Origin: Erwinia aphidicola
GTDB lineage: Bacteria; Pseudomonadota; Gammaproteobacteria; Enterobacterales; Enterobacteriaceae
Direction of reading: 5' to 3'
Length of the DNA stretch: 64,000 nucleotides
Assembly (NCBI RefSeq): GCF_024169515.1
Contig: NZ_JAMKCQ010000001.1
Coordinates: forward strand, 434,001 to 498,000
The stretch's first letter is position 1. Each line of letters begins with the position of its first letter. The notes beneath the pieces were generated by a model, which made no database searches, was not told the origin of the DNA, and saw only the letters and a program-made list of their open reading frames with translations. The translations under genes were made by a program, and so were the position numbers. Below, piece after piece: positions 1 through 9,702 of this stretch.

Positions 1-503
1 TCGCCAATGCGCAGAAAGGCATTCCTGCCGGTATCACGCTGAAGATTAACAACCTGGTCGACAAAGGCCTGGTGGACCGCCTTTATACCGCGTCCAGCGT
101 CGGTGTGAAGGTCGAACTGCTGGTGCGCGGCATGTGCTCGCTGATCCCGAATCTGGAAGGCATCAGCGAAAATATTCGCGTTATTAGTATTGTCGACCGC
201 TACCTGGAACACGATCGCGTCTATATTTTTGATAACGGCGGCGATAAAAAAGTGTTCCTCTCGTCCGCTGACTGGATGACGCGCAACATCGATTATCGCA
301 TCGAAGTGGCCGTCGCCATCCTTGACCCTATTCTGAAACAGCGCATCCTGGATATTATCGCCATCCTGTTAAGTGATACGCTGAAGGCCCGTTTCGTCGA
401 TAAAGAGTTGAGCAACCGCTATGTTCCACGCGGTAACCGCCGCAAGGTGCGCGCCCAGCTGGCCATCTACGATTACATTAAATCACTTGAGCAACCTGAT
501 TAA
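1..503 (+). CDS. ppk: Polyphosphate kinase Ppk, C-terminal part
   Basis: This is the 3' end of a gene that begins before the window. The open frame runs from base 3 to a TAA at 501-503. The visible protein ends with [20 protein letters not shown] and a short tail, which is the typical enterobacterial Ppk carboxy terminus. Ppk makes long-chain polyphosphate reversibly from the gamma-phosphate of ATP at the inner membrane. The visible segment is the C-terminal phospholipase-D-like catalytic domain. ppx follows after only 5 bases, so the polymerase and the hydrolase are made from one operon, as in E. coli. Confidence 0.96.
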   Translation, partial: ANAQKGIPAGITLKINNLVDKGLVDRLYTASSVGVKVELLVRGMCSLIPNLEGISENIRVISIVDRYLEHDRVYIFDNGGDKKVFLSSADWMTRNIDYRIEVAVAILDPILKQRILDIIAILLSDTLKARFVDKELSNRYVPRGNRRKVRAQLAIYDYIKSLEQPD

Positions 504-508
504 TCACT

Positions 509-2035
509 ATGCCAATTTCCCATAAAAGTACGCCGAAACCGCAGGAATTTGCTGCCATCGACCTGGGTTCGAACAGTTTTCACATGGTGATTGCCCGCGT
601 AGTGGACGGGGCGATGCAGGTGCTTGGCCGTCTGAAGCAGCGCGTGCACCTGGCTGACGGGCTGGACAGTAACAACGTGCTGAGCGAAGAAGCCATCGAG
701 CGCGGACTGACCTGCCTGGCGCTGTTTGCAGAACGTTTGCAGGGCTTCAGCCCGGCCAATGTCACCATCGTCGGCACCCATACCCTGCGCCAGGCGGTTA
801 ACGCCGAAGATTTCCTGCAGCGTGCCGCCGACGTTATCCCCTACCCGATTGAGGTGATCTCCGGCCACGAAGAAGCGCGCCTGATCTTTATGGGTGTGGA
901 ACATACCCAGCCGGAAAAAGGCCGCAAGCTGGTGATCGATATCGGCGGCGGCTCAACCGAACTGGTGATTGGTGAAGACTTCGAGCCAAAACTGGTCGAA
1001 AGCCGCCGCATGGGCTGCGTCAGCTTTGCCAATCTCTACTTCCCGGGCGGCGCCATCAGCAAAGAGAACTTCCGCCGGGCGCGCCTGGCTGCGGTGCAGA
1101 AACTGGAAACGCTGGCATGGCAGTACCGTCTGATGGGCTGGCAGTATGCGCTCGGTGCCTCCGGCACCATTAAGGCGACCTGTGAAGTGCTGCAGGCAAT
1201 GGGCGAGAAAGACAAGCTGATTACGCCGGAGCGGCTGGAAAAGCTGTATGACGAGGTGATCAAGCACAAATCGTTTGATGCCCTGAGCCTGCCGGGGCTG
1301 TCGGAAGAGCGTAAAGGGGTGTTTGTGCCGGGTCTCGCCATTCTTTGTGGCGTATTCGATGCGCTGGCGATCCGCGAACTGCGCCTGTCCGACGGTGCGC
1401 TGCGCGAAGGCGTGCTGTATGAAATGGAAGGCCGCTTCCGCCATCAGGATATCCGCAGCCGTACCGCACAGAGCCTGGCAAACCACTACGCCATCGACAG
1501 CGATCAGGCGCGCCGCGTGCTGGAAACCACTGAACTGCTCTACAACCAGTGGCGCGACCAGAACAGCAAGCAGGCCAATCCGCAGCTGGATGCGCTGCTG
1601 AAGTGGGCGGCGATGCTACACGAAGTGGGTCTGACGATTAACCACAGCGGCATGCAGCGCCACTCCGCCTATATCCTGCAAAACACCAATATGCCGGGGT
1701 TTAATCAGGATCAGCAGACGCTGCTGGCCACGCTGGTACGCTATCACCGTAAGGCGGTGAAAGTGGATGAGATGCCGCGCCTGACGCTGTTTAAACGTAA
1801 ACAGTTTCTGCCGCTGGTGTTCCTGTTGCGCCTGGGTACGCTGCTGAATAACCAGCGCCAGGCGACCTCGAAACCTGAGGAACTGAAGCTGGAAACCGAT
1901 GAGGGTCACTGGACCCTGACGTTCCCGCGTGACTACTTCAGCCAGAACAACCTGGTTCAGCTCGACCTTGAGCGCGAACAGACTTACTGGAATGACATCA
2001 CCGGCTGGCAGCTGACCATTCAGGAAGAAGCGTAA
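509..2035 (+). CDS. ppx: Exopolyphosphatase Ppx
   Basis: The 508-residue product has the ASKHA-fold phosphate-binding motifs: [10 protein letters not shown] near residue 18 and the second glycine loop [12 protein letters not shown] near residue 143. The C-terminal half is the HD-like domain ([20 protein letters not shown]). It removes terminal phosphates from polyphosphate and, in this family, can also act on pppGpp. The length matches the roughly 513-residue E. coli enzyme. The ATG lies 5 bases after the ppk stop, indicating translation from the ppk-ppx message. No defects were seen. Confidence 0.97.
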   Translation: MPISHKSTPKPQEFAAIDLGSNSFHMVIARVVDGAMQVLGRLKQRVHLADGLDSNNVLSEEAIERGLTCLALFAERLQGFSPANVTIVGTHTLRQAVNAEDFLQRAADVIPYPIEVISGHEEARLIFMGVEHTQPEKGRKLVIDIGGGSTELVIGEDFEPKLVESRRMGCVSFANLYFPGGAISKENFRRARLAAVQKLETLAWQYRLMGWQYALGASGTIKATCEVLQAMGEKDKLITPERLEKLYDEVIKHKSFDALSLPGLSEERKGVFVPGLAILCGVFDALAIRELRLSDGALREGVLYEMEGRFRHQDIRSRTAQSLANHYAIDSDQARRVLETTELLYNQWRDQNSKQANPQLDALLKWAAMLHEVGLTINHSGMQRHSAYILQNTNMPGFNQDQQTLLATLVRYHRKAVKVDEMPRLTLFKRKQFLPLVFLLRLGTLLNNQRQATSKPEELKLETDEGHWTLTFPRDYFSQNNLVQLDLEREQTYWNDITGWQLTIQEEA

Positions 2036-2043
2036 CCGTTGAC

Positions 2044-2114
2044 GGGGCCGATCGGAACAGAAGATCGGCCCCGACAGAACCAGGGCCGATCGGAACAGAG
2101 GATCGGCCCCTACA
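2044..2114. repeat. Tandem pair of dispersed hairpin repeats
   Basis: Two direct copies lie between ppx and tehB. Unit 1 (2044-2072) pairs GGGGCCGATC with GATCGGCCCC. Unit 2 (2083-2114) pairs GGGCCGATC with GATCGGCCC and is followed by CCTACA. Both loops read GGAACAGA followed by A or G. The same design recurs near 34.0, 53.3, 54.2 and 59.5 kb. They probably fold in RNA and may act as ppx terminators, although no long T run follows. Confidence 0.85.
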
Positions 2115-2163
2115 GGTAAACTTTTTTTCGCTCAGGCTTAAATGACCACGCAAAATTGATCCT

Positions 2164-2769
2164 ATGACCTTACGTACAGACAGCTACTTTAGCGAAAAAT
2201 ACTCGCTCACCGCGCCGCATTCCGAAGTCGCCGCAGCCATGCCGTATCTGGATGGCGGCAAAGCCCTGGACGTCGGCTGCGGCAGCGGTCGCAACACGCT
2301 TTATCTCAACAATCGCGGCTTTGACGTCACGGCCTGGGACATTAACCCGGCTTCGCTGGCGCGGCTGGAGCAGATTATCAGCGCGGAGAACCTCAGCGGT
2401 ATCCATCCCTCTATTCAGGATCTCAACCAGCATCGTTTTAACGGCGCCTATAATCTGGTGCTGTCGACGGTGGTGATGATGTTTCTACAGCCGGAAACGA
2501 TCCCACAGCTGATTGCCGACATGCAGGCCAGCACGGTGCGCGACGGTTACAACCTGATCGTCGCCGCGATGGATACCCAGGACTACCCATGCGATCAGGG
2601 TTTCCCCTTTGCCTTTAAGTCCGGTGAACTGAGCCACTATTACCGCAAGTGGCACATCGTGAAATACAACGAGCATGTCGGGCAGCTGCACCGCAAGGAT
2701 GAGAATGGCCAGCGCATCTCCCTGCGCTTTGCCACCCTGCTGGCGCAGAAGGCCAGCGTGAAAGCGTAA
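2164..2769 (+). CDS. tehB: TehB-type SAM-dependent methyltransferase (tellurite resistance)
   Basis: The 201-residue protein has a class I methyltransferase fold with motif I ALDVGCGSGRNTLYL near residues 36-50 and the conserved run NLIVAAMDTQDYPC, diagnostic of TehB. E. coli TehB is 197 residues. TehB methylates tellurite or selenium compounds using S-adenosylmethionine and gives tellurite resistance when overexpressed; its physiological role is unclear. The usual partner tehA, a membrane channel protein, is not adjacent. The ribosome binding site before the ATG is weak. The gene lies between ppx and yfgF, a position where E. coli has no tehB. Confidence 0.9.
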   Translation: MTLRTDSYFSEKYSLTAPHSEVAAAMPYLDGGKALDVGCGSGRNTLYLNNRGFDVTAWDINPASLARLEQIISAENLSGIHPSIQDLNQHRFNGAYNLVLSTVVMMFLQPETIPQLIADMQASTVRDGYNLIVAAMDTQDYPCDQGFPFAFKSGELSHYYRKWHIVKYNEHVGQLHRKDENGQRISLRFATLLAQKASVKA

Positions 2770-4998
2770 TTACTTGCTCAGGGCGGACGTCGCCAGATCC
2801 TGCAACGGCAGCGCTTCACCGATGGCGACGCCCTGCAGATAATCCACGCCCAGCTTGCGCAGCGCGCTTGCGGTCTCCTCGTTTTCCACCGATTCGGCAA
2901 CGATCTGCATGCGCTTGAGGCGGGCCACCATGCAGATTGACTCGATAATCTGGTAATCAAGGCTGTTATTCAGCATGTTGCGGATAAAACTGCCGTCGAT
3001 CTTCAGCATGTCCACCTGCACCACTTTCAGGCTGGCGTAGCTGGCATAGCCAGTACCGAAATCATCAATTGCCACGCGGCAGCCTAACTGGCGCAGTTGG
3101 GCAATGGTTCGATTAACCCAGCTATGATCGCTGAGCATCGGCGATTCGGCGACTTCAATGATCAGCTGCCACGGTTCAATATCGCTGGCTTTCAGCCGGG
3201 CAGCCAGTTCAGTGGCCAGCTGAGGGCGACAAAGCGTGGCGGCAAACAGGTTAACGGCCAGACGGATCCCCGGCAGCACAGCGCGGTGACGGTCAATAAA
3301 GGTTAACGCCTGGTCCAGCACCATGCGATCCACTTCCCATGTCAGGCCAAATTCCTGCACGACGGGCATAAAACTCGCTGGCTTGATGTACTCGCCCTGC
3401 GCATTCACCATGCGCAGCAGAATTTCATAAAAGTCATCGCCGCGCACACCGTGGATTTTCTGCGCCACCAGGCAAAAACCGTCGCTCTGCAGCGCCAGTT
3501 GAACATCGCGCAGCATTTCCAACTTTTCACTGACGTGACGCTGGACCGGGACCTTCTCCGTCTGTTGCAGATTTTCCGCATGGCCGCTGCGCAAGGAGAT
3601 CTCCGCCATCGCGCTCATTTCCCCCAGCAGTTCATACAGATGTGATACGGGCGGATAAACGCTGCAGTGGCTGATGCCGACCTGCGGATGGATCGGCAGG
3701 CCATCCCAGCTCAGACGATAATCTTTTAACCGCGCTTCTAACCCTTCAATGCGAGCCTGGTAGCCGATACTCCCCAGGCGCACCACCAGGTCAAACCCCG
3801 GCAGCTGATAGATCCCTTCACCTTTAAGGAGGAAGGGTTGCAGATGACTGGCCAGACTGCGTTTATACTGAATCCGCAGCTTCAGGCCATAGGTTCGGCT
3901 CAGGCGGTCAAGGTCGGGAATACGTAAAAAGCAGAGTGCCGAACCGGCATTTTTTGCCAGGTCCTGATTTAAGGCGCGCAGATTCGGCATGCCAATGACC
4001 GGATCGGTAAGCGCCATTTCGCGAGCTTTTGCCAGTAAACGACGCTGGCGGGTGCTGAGGGCCGACATCAATAAGATCGTCAGCGTAAACACCAGCAAAT
4101 TGGCTGAGATCACGGCGAGGTTGTAGGGTTCAACCAACGGGTCCATAAAGCGGTCACGCAGCTGATAGAGCACCACCAGCAACGTCCCCCAGCACAAAGA
4201 GGTGAACAGATAGCCAAAGCGCAGCGCTGCCCACAGCATCAGCGGTAAAAGCAGGGGGATACCATACTCGGTCGTCAGCAGATTATTGGTCGTAGTGCGA
4301 AACTGCGTCAGCATAATCAGCGCAGCGAGCATCAACGCCAGCCAGCTAAACCACTCGCGCAGCGTAACCCCGGCAGCAAATTGCTGCTGGCAGCGGCCGC
4401 TCAGAATACGTAGATAATAGGGGTTGCGAAAAATGCGCAGCATAAAGTAGAACAGCTGCACGGTAGCCAGGGAGGCCAGCAGCACCGATTGATAGTTCAG
4501 CAGCGTATGCAGAGAGTAGAAATCATGAGCGAATACTGAATTCGTCACGGGTAAAATGCCTATCGGCATCGCCAGCTGCATCATTGCAATAAACATCGTC
4601 GGCATGGCAAAGGCCAGCCAGAACAGGCGTGCAGAGACCTGGCTCACCTCTCCGAAGCTAATCCCCCAGCGCTTTTTGGTCTGTGCGCGATAGCCACTCC
4701 AGCCCAGCACCAGCGTAGTCATAATTAATAAAACAATCACCGTCGCCTGAGTGCCGGTGTAACGATGAAAATAGTGCCAGCATAGCGCGAGGACGATACC
4801 CGGTAGTGCTCCCCAGTCAAAAACCATCAGCAAGGCGATCATCAACGCCAGCGGCAAATAGATGAGATAGACGTAACCTTCAGGGAACCATAACCGGACC
4901 GACATTGAGGAGGCCACAGGCATCAGCAGTAGGGCGAACAGGAGCGGTAGCCCCCACCAGCGGCGAGAGAGTGTTTGCAGCATTACCAATTTAGTCAT
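2770..4998 (-). CDS. pdeF: Cyclic-di-GMP phosphodiesterase PdeF (YfgF): MASE1, degenerate GGDEF, EAL
   Basis: The 742-residue inner-membrane protein matches E. coli PdeF/YfgF in length and position. The first 300 or so residues form a multi-helix MASE1 sensor. A GGDEF-type domain follows, but its signature is replaced by GFDLV, so cyclase activity is unlikely. The C-terminal EAL domain appears catalytically complete: EILLR in place of EALLR, the Asn of AVNLFA, the Glu of IIEVAES, DDFGTGYAS, the Lys of MLKIDG, VAESVE and YLQG. It should hydrolyse c-di-GMP to pGpG and so favour motility. It is convergent with tehB with no gap: the stops are at 2767-2769 and 2770-2772. Confidence 0.95.
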   Translation of the reverse strand: MTKLVMLQTLSRRWWGLPLLFALLLMPVASSMSVRLWFPEGYVYLIYLPLALMIALLMVFDWGALPGIVLALCWHYFHRYTGTQATVIVLLIMTTLVLGWSGYRAQTKKRWGISFGEVSQVSARLFWLAFAMPTMFIAMMQLAMPIGILPVTNSVFAHDFYSLHTLLNYQSVLLASLATVQLFYFMLRIFRNPYYLRILSGRCQQQFAAGVTLREWFSWLALMLAALIMLTQFRTTTNNLLTTEYGIPLLLPLMLWAALRFGYLFTSLCWGTLLVVLYQLRDRFMDPLVEPYNLAVISANLLVFTLTILLMSALSTRQRRLLAKAREMALTDPVIGMPNLRALNQDLAKNAGSALCFLRIPDLDRLSRTYGLKLRIQYKRSLASHLQPFLLKGEGIYQLPGFDLVVRLGSIGYQARIEGLEARLKDYRLSWDGLPIHPQVGISHCSVYPPVSHLYELLGEMSAMAEISLRSGHAENLQQTEKVPVQRHVSEKLEMLRDVQLALQSDGFCLVAQKIHGVRGDDFYEILLRMVNAQGEYIKPASFMPVVQEFGLTWEVDRMVLDQALTFIDRHRAVLPGIRLAVNLFAATLCRPQLATELAARLKASDIEPWQLIIEVAESPMLSDHSWVNRTIAQLRQLGCRVAIDDFGTGYASYASLKVVQVDMLKIDGSFIRNMLNNSLDYQIIESICMVARLKRMQIVAESVENEETASALRKLGVDYLQGVAIGEALPLQDLATSALSK

Positions 4999-5307
4999 GA
5001 GGGTATCGTAGAATTTAGTATTATTAGCAGGTTTTATTTATTCTAACCAACAATCATGTTGAGAATTGGTGAAAAGTATTATTAAATCCTGAGTATAGTA
5101 GAGCTAAAATCTCACTCTAATTTGATCTAAATCAGTTTATTTTATAATAAATGCTATTCCCACCATTTGATCAAACCACCATCGGCCAGAACAGATGTTA
5201 TTCTTCAGCGGGCCAGTTGTTGATCGTGGCGCAGGATCGTTGACCTGCACGCGATGCTGTGCGTAAATTGTTCATCGCCCGCACGGGCACATTACAGGAA
5301 AAATTGC
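4999..5307. promoter_or_regulatory. AT-rich divergent control region between pdeF and yfgG
   Basis: These 309 bases separate two divergently transcribed genes and are clearly AT-rich from about 5020 to 5160, with many TTATTA and AATAAA runs. That fits promoters and possible H-NS binding. No operator could be identified confidently. No convincing small gene was seen other than the upstream in-frame extension of yfgG discussed at that gene. Confidence 0.5.
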
Positions 5308-5490
5308 GTGAATAGCGCTATGTCATTTAAAAAACGTCAGAAAACCGGAAGCATGACGCGAGTTATCTTGCTGGTGAGTTTTATCATCTTGTTAGGACGC
5401 CTGATCTTCGTAGTACCCGGTGCTATCGAGCATCATCAGCAGAAAAAACTGCTACCTGCGAACCCAGTCAGCGTCGTTAACGACAAATAG
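5308..5490 (+). CDS. yfgG: YfgG family small membrane protein
   Basis: This 60-residue protein has a basic N-terminus (FKKRQKTGSM), one transmembrane helix (VILLVSFIILLGRLIFVV) and a short polar tail with HHQQKK. It matches recalled E. coli YfgG (63 residues) in layout and position after yfgF; YfgG has been linked to nickel and cobalt tolerance. The start is set at GTG 5308 because AGGA at 5296-5299 lies 8 bases before it. The ATG at 5320 is 20 bases from that site, and the longer frame from 5254 has no homologous N-terminus. The GTG start also restores alignment with the E. coli protein. Confidence 0.85.
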   Translation: MNSAMSFKKRQKTGSMTRVILLVSFIILLGRLIFVVPGAIEHHQQKKLLPANPVSVVNDK

Positions 5491-5669
5491 CCACTGCCGG
5501 GTGGCCATGCTGCAAACGCTTTTCGGAGCTTTTGCTGACCCGCTGATGCCCAAAATCAGCTAAGCTATATGCGCTCCGCTTCCCTCTTTATACCTGAAAA
5601 CCCTCAGGCTGCAGCTCACGGTTCTGCCGTCTGGAGTGGTTAAAGTTCAGTCTGACAAAAGGATGTTGT

Positions 5670-7106
5670 ATGTCCGTAGCGCCTTCTCATGTTCAGCAGT
5701 TAGCTGAAGTTCGCAGCCGTATTCTGAACCTGCTGCTGAATGATAAAGACCTCGTCGATACCCTGCTGGAACGCCCGCTGCGCGAGTCCGAGGCTGAAGC
5801 TGAGGCGCATCGCGAGCAGGTTGAAGAGATTAAAGCCACGCTTCCGGTACTGCACGCGGCCGATATTGCTGACCTGCTGGAGGCCCTGCCCGAGGATGAA
5901 CGCCTGGCGCTATGGCGGCTGATTGGCAACGATCGCCGCGGCCGGGTGCTGGTTGAAGCCTCAGAAAACGTCTGGGAAAGCCTGATTGAGGAGATGAGCG
6001 ACCGCGATCTGCTGCGCGCCATCAAACCGCTGGATATCGACGAGCAGGTTTATCTGGCTAAGTATCTGTCGCGCGACCTGACCGGGCGCCTGCTGACCTC
6101 GCTGGATCCGGAACTGCGTTCGCGCGTGCTCGACGTGGTGGATTTCGACCGCGACCGCGTTGGCCGCATCATGGATTTCAAGCTGGTCACGGTGCGCGCC
6201 GACGTGACGCTGGCGACCGTTCAGCGTTTTCTGCGCAGTAAGAAAACCATCCCCGACGGCACGGACAAGCTGTTTGTCACCGGAAAAAATAACAAGCTGC
6301 TGGGCGAACTGCCGCTGACGGAAATCCTGCTGAATACTCCGGAAAAGTTGGTGTCGGAGGTGATGAACGCCAAACCCACCACCTTTCTGATTGACGATAA
6401 AGCGGAAGACGCGGCCGGTGCCTTCGAACGTTATAACCTGATCTCCGCCGCCGTTATCGATGCCAAAGGCAAGCTGATGGGGCGCGTCACTATCGAAGAT
6501 GTCGTCGACCTGGTCAACGAAACCAACGACAGCAGCATGCGTAAAATGGGTGGGGTTAATCCTGAAGAGGATGTGTTTGCCCCGGTGCGAAAAGCCGTGC
6601 GTACCCGCTGGGCCTGGCTGGCGGTCAACCTCTGCACTGCGTTTGTTGCCTCACGCGTGATTGGCCTGTTCGAGGCGACGATTTCCCAACTGGTGGCGCT
6701 GGCCGCATTAATGCCTATCGTCGCCGGGATTGGCGGCAACACCGGCAATCAGACTATCACCATGATTGTGCGCGCCCTCGCCCTGCATCAGGTGGAACCC
6801 GGAAACTTCTCGTTCCTGATAGGGCGCGAGCTTGGCGTGGCGCTGATTAATGGCCTGTTCTGGGGCGGCATCATGGGGGGCATTACCTGGGCAATGTACG
6901 GCAACCCGGCGCTGGGCGGCGTGATGATGCTGGCAATGGTGCTGAATCTGCTGCTGGCGGCCTTGATGGGGGTGCTGATCCCCCTGCTGATGACCAAATT
7001 CAAGCGCGACCCGGCGGTGGGTTCCAGCGTGCTGATTACCGCGCTAACCGACACCGGTGGCTTCTTTATCTTCCTCGGGCTGGCCACGATCTTCCTGCTG
7101 CCCTGA
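5670..7106 (+). CDS. mgtE: Magnesium transporter MgtE
   Basis: The 478-residue product has the MgtE layout: an acidic cytoplasmic N domain of helical repeats (to about residue 150), a CBS pair (about 150-280, including VMNAKPTTFLIDDKAEDA), a plug helix, and a five-helix membrane domain. The membrane domain contains PIVAGIGGNTGNQT, the conserved ion-pathway segment. MgtE is a Mg2+-gated channel whose N and CBS domains close it when cytosolic Mg2+ is high. The ribosome binding site is AAGGA before the ATG. The gene appears to be transcribed alone. E. coli K-12 has no mgtE at this position. Confidence 0.95.
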   Translation: MSVAPSHVQQLAEVRSRILNLLLNDKDLVDTLLERPLRESEAEAEAHREQVEEIKATLPVLHAADIADLLEALPEDERLALWRLIGNDRRGRVLVEASENVWESLIEEMSDRDLLRAIKPLDIDEQVYLAKYLSRDLTGRLLTSLDPELRSRVLDVVDFDRDRVGRIMDFKLVTVRADVTLATVQRFLRSKKTIPDGTDKLFVTGKNNKLLGELPLTEILLNTPEKLVSEVMNAKPTTFLIDDKAEDAAGAFERYNLISAAVIDAKGKLMGRVTIEDVVDLVNETNDSSMRKMGGVNPEEDVFAPVRKAVRTRWAWLAVNLCTAFVASRVIGLFEATISQLVALAALMPIVAGIGGNTGNQTITMIVRALALHQVEPGNFSFLIGRELGVALINGLFWGGIMGGITWAMYGNPALGGVMMLAMVLNLLLAALMGVLIPLLMTKFKRDPAVGSSVLITALTDTGGFFIFLGLATIFLLP

Positions 7107-7231
7107 TCGCAGGATGTGACGCACTTTGTTATAAAATGATAATTAATGGTTTAATCTGTGACTTATCGCGCAGAACAAATTCCCCGCAGCGCCTAACCTA
7201 ACAAAAAATAACAAACCTGCACGTTAATTAA

Positions 7232-7267
7232 CTTCCGAAGGTTGAGGATCCCCTCAGCGTTCGGAAG
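7232..7267. promoter_or_regulatory. Long interrupted palindrome upstream of the MFS gene
   Basis: CTTCCGAA (7232-7239) pairs exactly with TTCGGAAG (7260-7267), and inside it TGAGG (7243-7247) pairs with CCTCA (7252-7256). It lies 57 bases before the chosen MFS start. No T run follows, so it is less likely to terminate mgtE and may be an operator or a leader structure for the MFS-denD pair. The function is inferred only from position. Confidence 0.5.
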
Positions 7268-7323
7268 GCGGTTTGCTATTGCCTGAAAAAGGACATCACC
7301 CTACCCCAGCTAAAGGATGCTCT

Positions 7324-8643
7324 ATGAACTCATCAGCCACGGTTCAACCGCAGATAACGGCCGCAGACGACAGGGAAGAAACTATCTGGCGCCGCGCCGT
7401 CTGGCGCATTCTGCCTATCCTCACCGTAAGCTACATTTTTGCCTATCTCGACCGCATCAATGTGGGCATTGCCAAACTTCAGATGTCCAGCGATCTGGCA
7501 TTTTCTGAAACGGTCTATGGCCTGGGCGCCGGGATCTTCTTTATCGGTTTCTTCTTTTTTCAGATCCCCAGCAATATGGCGCTGCATCGCTTCGGCGCGC
7601 GCCGCCTGCTGGCCGCGCTGCTGATCTCATGGGCGGTGATCGCCCCGCTGACCGCGCTGGTGGCGACACCGTTCCAGTTTTACGCCGTGCGCTTCCTGCT
7701 GGGGCTGACCGAATCGGGCTTTTATCCCGGCGTTATCCTTTACCTTTCGCTGTGGTTCCCCTCCTACCGCCGCGGCAAGATGTTTGCGCTGTTTGCCGCC
7801 GCCGTGCCGCTATCGGGACTGCTTGGCGGACCGATTTCGGGCTGGATCATGGAGTATTTCCATAATGTTCAGGGCATCGCCGGCTGGAAATGGCTGTTCA
7901 TTATTCAGGGAACCCCCTCCCTGCTGATTGGCCTGCTGGTGTTCTGGCTGCTGCCGGACCGCATCGACACTGCCCACTGGCTCAATAGCGAGGAGAAAGC
8001 GCTCATCGCTGAACGCCTGCGTGAGGATGCGGTACAGGAGCCTGCCGGGGCGCAGGCCAGCCTCGGAGCCGTGCTGCGTAACGGCAAGCTGTGGCTACTG
8101 ACCTTTATCTACTTCTGCCTGATTGCCGGGTTTTATACCGTCAGCTTCTGGCTGCCGACGCTGGTGCGCAATGCCGGCGTTGAGGATGTGTTTACCGTGG
8201 GTCTGTTAACCGCTATCCCCTATGCGGCAGCGATAGTCACGATGATTGTCGCCTCACGCAGCGCGGATAAGCACCGTGAGCGCCGCTGGCATCTGGCGCT
8301 GATCGCGGTGATGAGCGGCGTGGGCATGGTGATCTCCGCGCTGTACAGCGACAACCTGTGGGTGGCGATGTTTGGCCTGACGCTCGGTGCCGCTGGCGGC
8401 CTCAGCACGCTGCCGCTGTTCTGGAGCCTGCCGACCGCGTTTCTCGGTGGCACCATGGCCGCTGTCGGTATCGCGCTGATCAATTCGTTTGGTAACCTGG
8501 CCGGTTTTGTCGCGCCTTATATGATGGGCATCCTGACCGACCTGACGCACTCCACGTTGACCGGCATGATGATTATTTCCTGCACGCTGTTTGTCGGTGC
8601 CGCTGCGATCTTCCTGATCCCCGGCCGCATTGTTAACCGCTAA
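7324..8643 (+). CDS. MFS transporter, anion:cation symporter (ACS) family
   Basis: This 439-residue major facilitator has twelve predicted membrane segments. The segment FAYLDRINVGIAKLQM after helix 1 and the loop LSLWFPSYRRGKMFALF are typical of the ACS/phthalate-permease branch, which takes up organic and sugar acids with protons or other cations. The ATG at 7324 was preferred over an upstream TTG at 7273 because AAAGGA lies 6 bases before it. denD follows after 17 bases, so the substrate may be D-erythronate or a related four-carbon acid; that substrate is inference. Confidence 0.88.
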   Translation: MNSSATVQPQITAADDREETIWRRAVWRILPILTVSYIFAYLDRINVGIAKLQMSSDLAFSETVYGLGAGIFFIGFFFFQIPSNMALHRFGARRLLAALLISWAVIAPLTALVATPFQFYAVRFLLGLTESGFYPGVILYLSLWFPSYRRGKMFALFAAAVPLSGLLGGPISGWIMEYFHNVQGIAGWKWLFIIQGTPSLLIGLLVFWLLPDRIDTAHWLNSEEKALIAERLREDAVQEPAGAQASLGAVLRNGKLWLLTFIYFCLIAGFYTVSFWLPTLVRNAGVEDVFTVGLLTAIPYAAAIVTMIVASRSADKHRERRWHLALIAVMSGVGMVISALYSDNLWVAMFGLTLGAAGGLSTLPLFWSLPTAFLGGTMAAVGIALINSFGNLAGFVAPYMMGILTDLTHSTLTGMMIISCTLFVGAAAIFLIPGRIVNR

Positions 8644-8660
8644 TTTATCGAGGTTGAGTT

Positions 8661-9635
8661 ATGAATATCGTCATTACCGGCGCTGCCGGATTCCTGGGGA
8701 AAAAACTGGTTGAGGCCCTGTTGGCAAAAGGCTCACTGCGCGATGCGCAGGGCAAGTTGCAGGCAATAGAACGAATTACCGCTATTGATATCGTGCCGCT
8801 GAACGGCATCGAGGATGCACGCCTGAAAGTGCTGAGTGGGGATATCAGTAACGCCACCGAGCTGGAAACGCTGATTGATGAGCGAACCGACAGCGTGTTT
8901 CATCTGGCGGCGGTGGTTTCTGGCCAGGCAGAGCAGGATTTCGATCTTGGAATGAAGATCAACGTCGATGCCGCTCGTCAGATCATGGAGCGCCTGCGCG
9001 CCCTGCCGCAGTGCGTCAGGCTGGTCACCACCAGTTCAGTCGCGGTATTTGGCGGCCAGCTGCCGGATAAAGTGGCGGATGACCAGGTCTGGATGCCGCA
9101 AAGCTCCTACGGCACGCAGAAGGCGATGAATGACCTGCTGCTGTCGGACTACAGCCGCAAAGGATTTCTCGACGGCCGCAGCCTGCGCATGCCGACCATT
9201 GTGGTGCGCCCGGGAAAACCCAATGCGGCCGCCTCCAGCTTTGCCAGCGGGATTATTCGTGAGCCGCTCAATGGCGAGGCCGCCAACTGCCCGGTCAGCC
9301 TGGATACCCGGCTGTGGCTGATGTCCCCGGCAAGAGCCGTCGCCGCATTGATCCTCGGGCACGAACTGGAGCGCGCGCAGCTCGACCAGGGCCGGGTCAT
9401 TAACCTGTGCGGCCTGTCGGTAACGGTTGAAGAGATGCTCGGCTCGCTGCGCCGTATCAGCGGTGATGAGGTGCTGGCGCGTATCAGCTACCAGCCAGAC
9501 CAAGCGATTATCAATATCGTGAACTCCTGGCCCGGTGATTTCCATGCCGACTATGCCCGTCGCCTCGGCTTCCAGGCCAATGCCTCATTCGATGAGATGG
9601 TCAGGGAGTATCAGGCAGAGAGCGGTGGCGCTTAA
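8661..9635 (+). CDS. denD: D-erythronate dehydrogenase DenD (extended SDR family)
   Basis: The 324-residue extended short-chain dehydrogenase has the NAD-binding motif GAAGFLG (7-13), the family segment SSVAVFGG (125-132) and the catalytic pair Tyr150 and Lys154 in SYGTQK. The sequence is that of DenD, which oxidises D-erythronate to 2-keto-D-erythronate with NAD+. The known pathway then needs OtnI isomerase, OtnK kinase and OtnC decarboxylase; none is nearby. Co-transcription with the preceding MFS gene is likely. The specific substrate assignment rests on family resemblance. Confidence 0.85.
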   Translation: MNIVITGAAGFLGKKLVEALLAKGSLRDAQGKLQAIERITAIDIVPLNGIEDARLKVLSGDISNATELETLIDERTDSVFHLAAVVSGQAEQDFDLGMKINVDAARQIMERLRALPQCVRLVTTSSVAVFGGQLPDKVADDQVWMPQSSYGTQKAMNDLLLSDYSRKGFLDGRSLRMPTIVVRPGKPNAAASSFASGIIREPLNGEAANCPVSLDTRLWLMSPARAVAALILGHELERAQLDQGRVINLCGLSVTVEEMLGSLRRISGDEVLARISYQPDQAIINIVNSWPGDFHADYARRLGFQANASFDEMVREYQAESGGA

Positions 9636-9702
9636 GCTCTTTACTGAGGTTAAAGGTCAGTGCGGCGCCTTCAAGTTGGCGGAAGCCCCGGCGAATTTCA
9701 CC

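Noticed and set aside
5254..5307. Longer N-terminus for yfgG
   Set aside because: The extension has no binding site before it and does not fit the recalled family N-terminus; GTG 5308 does.
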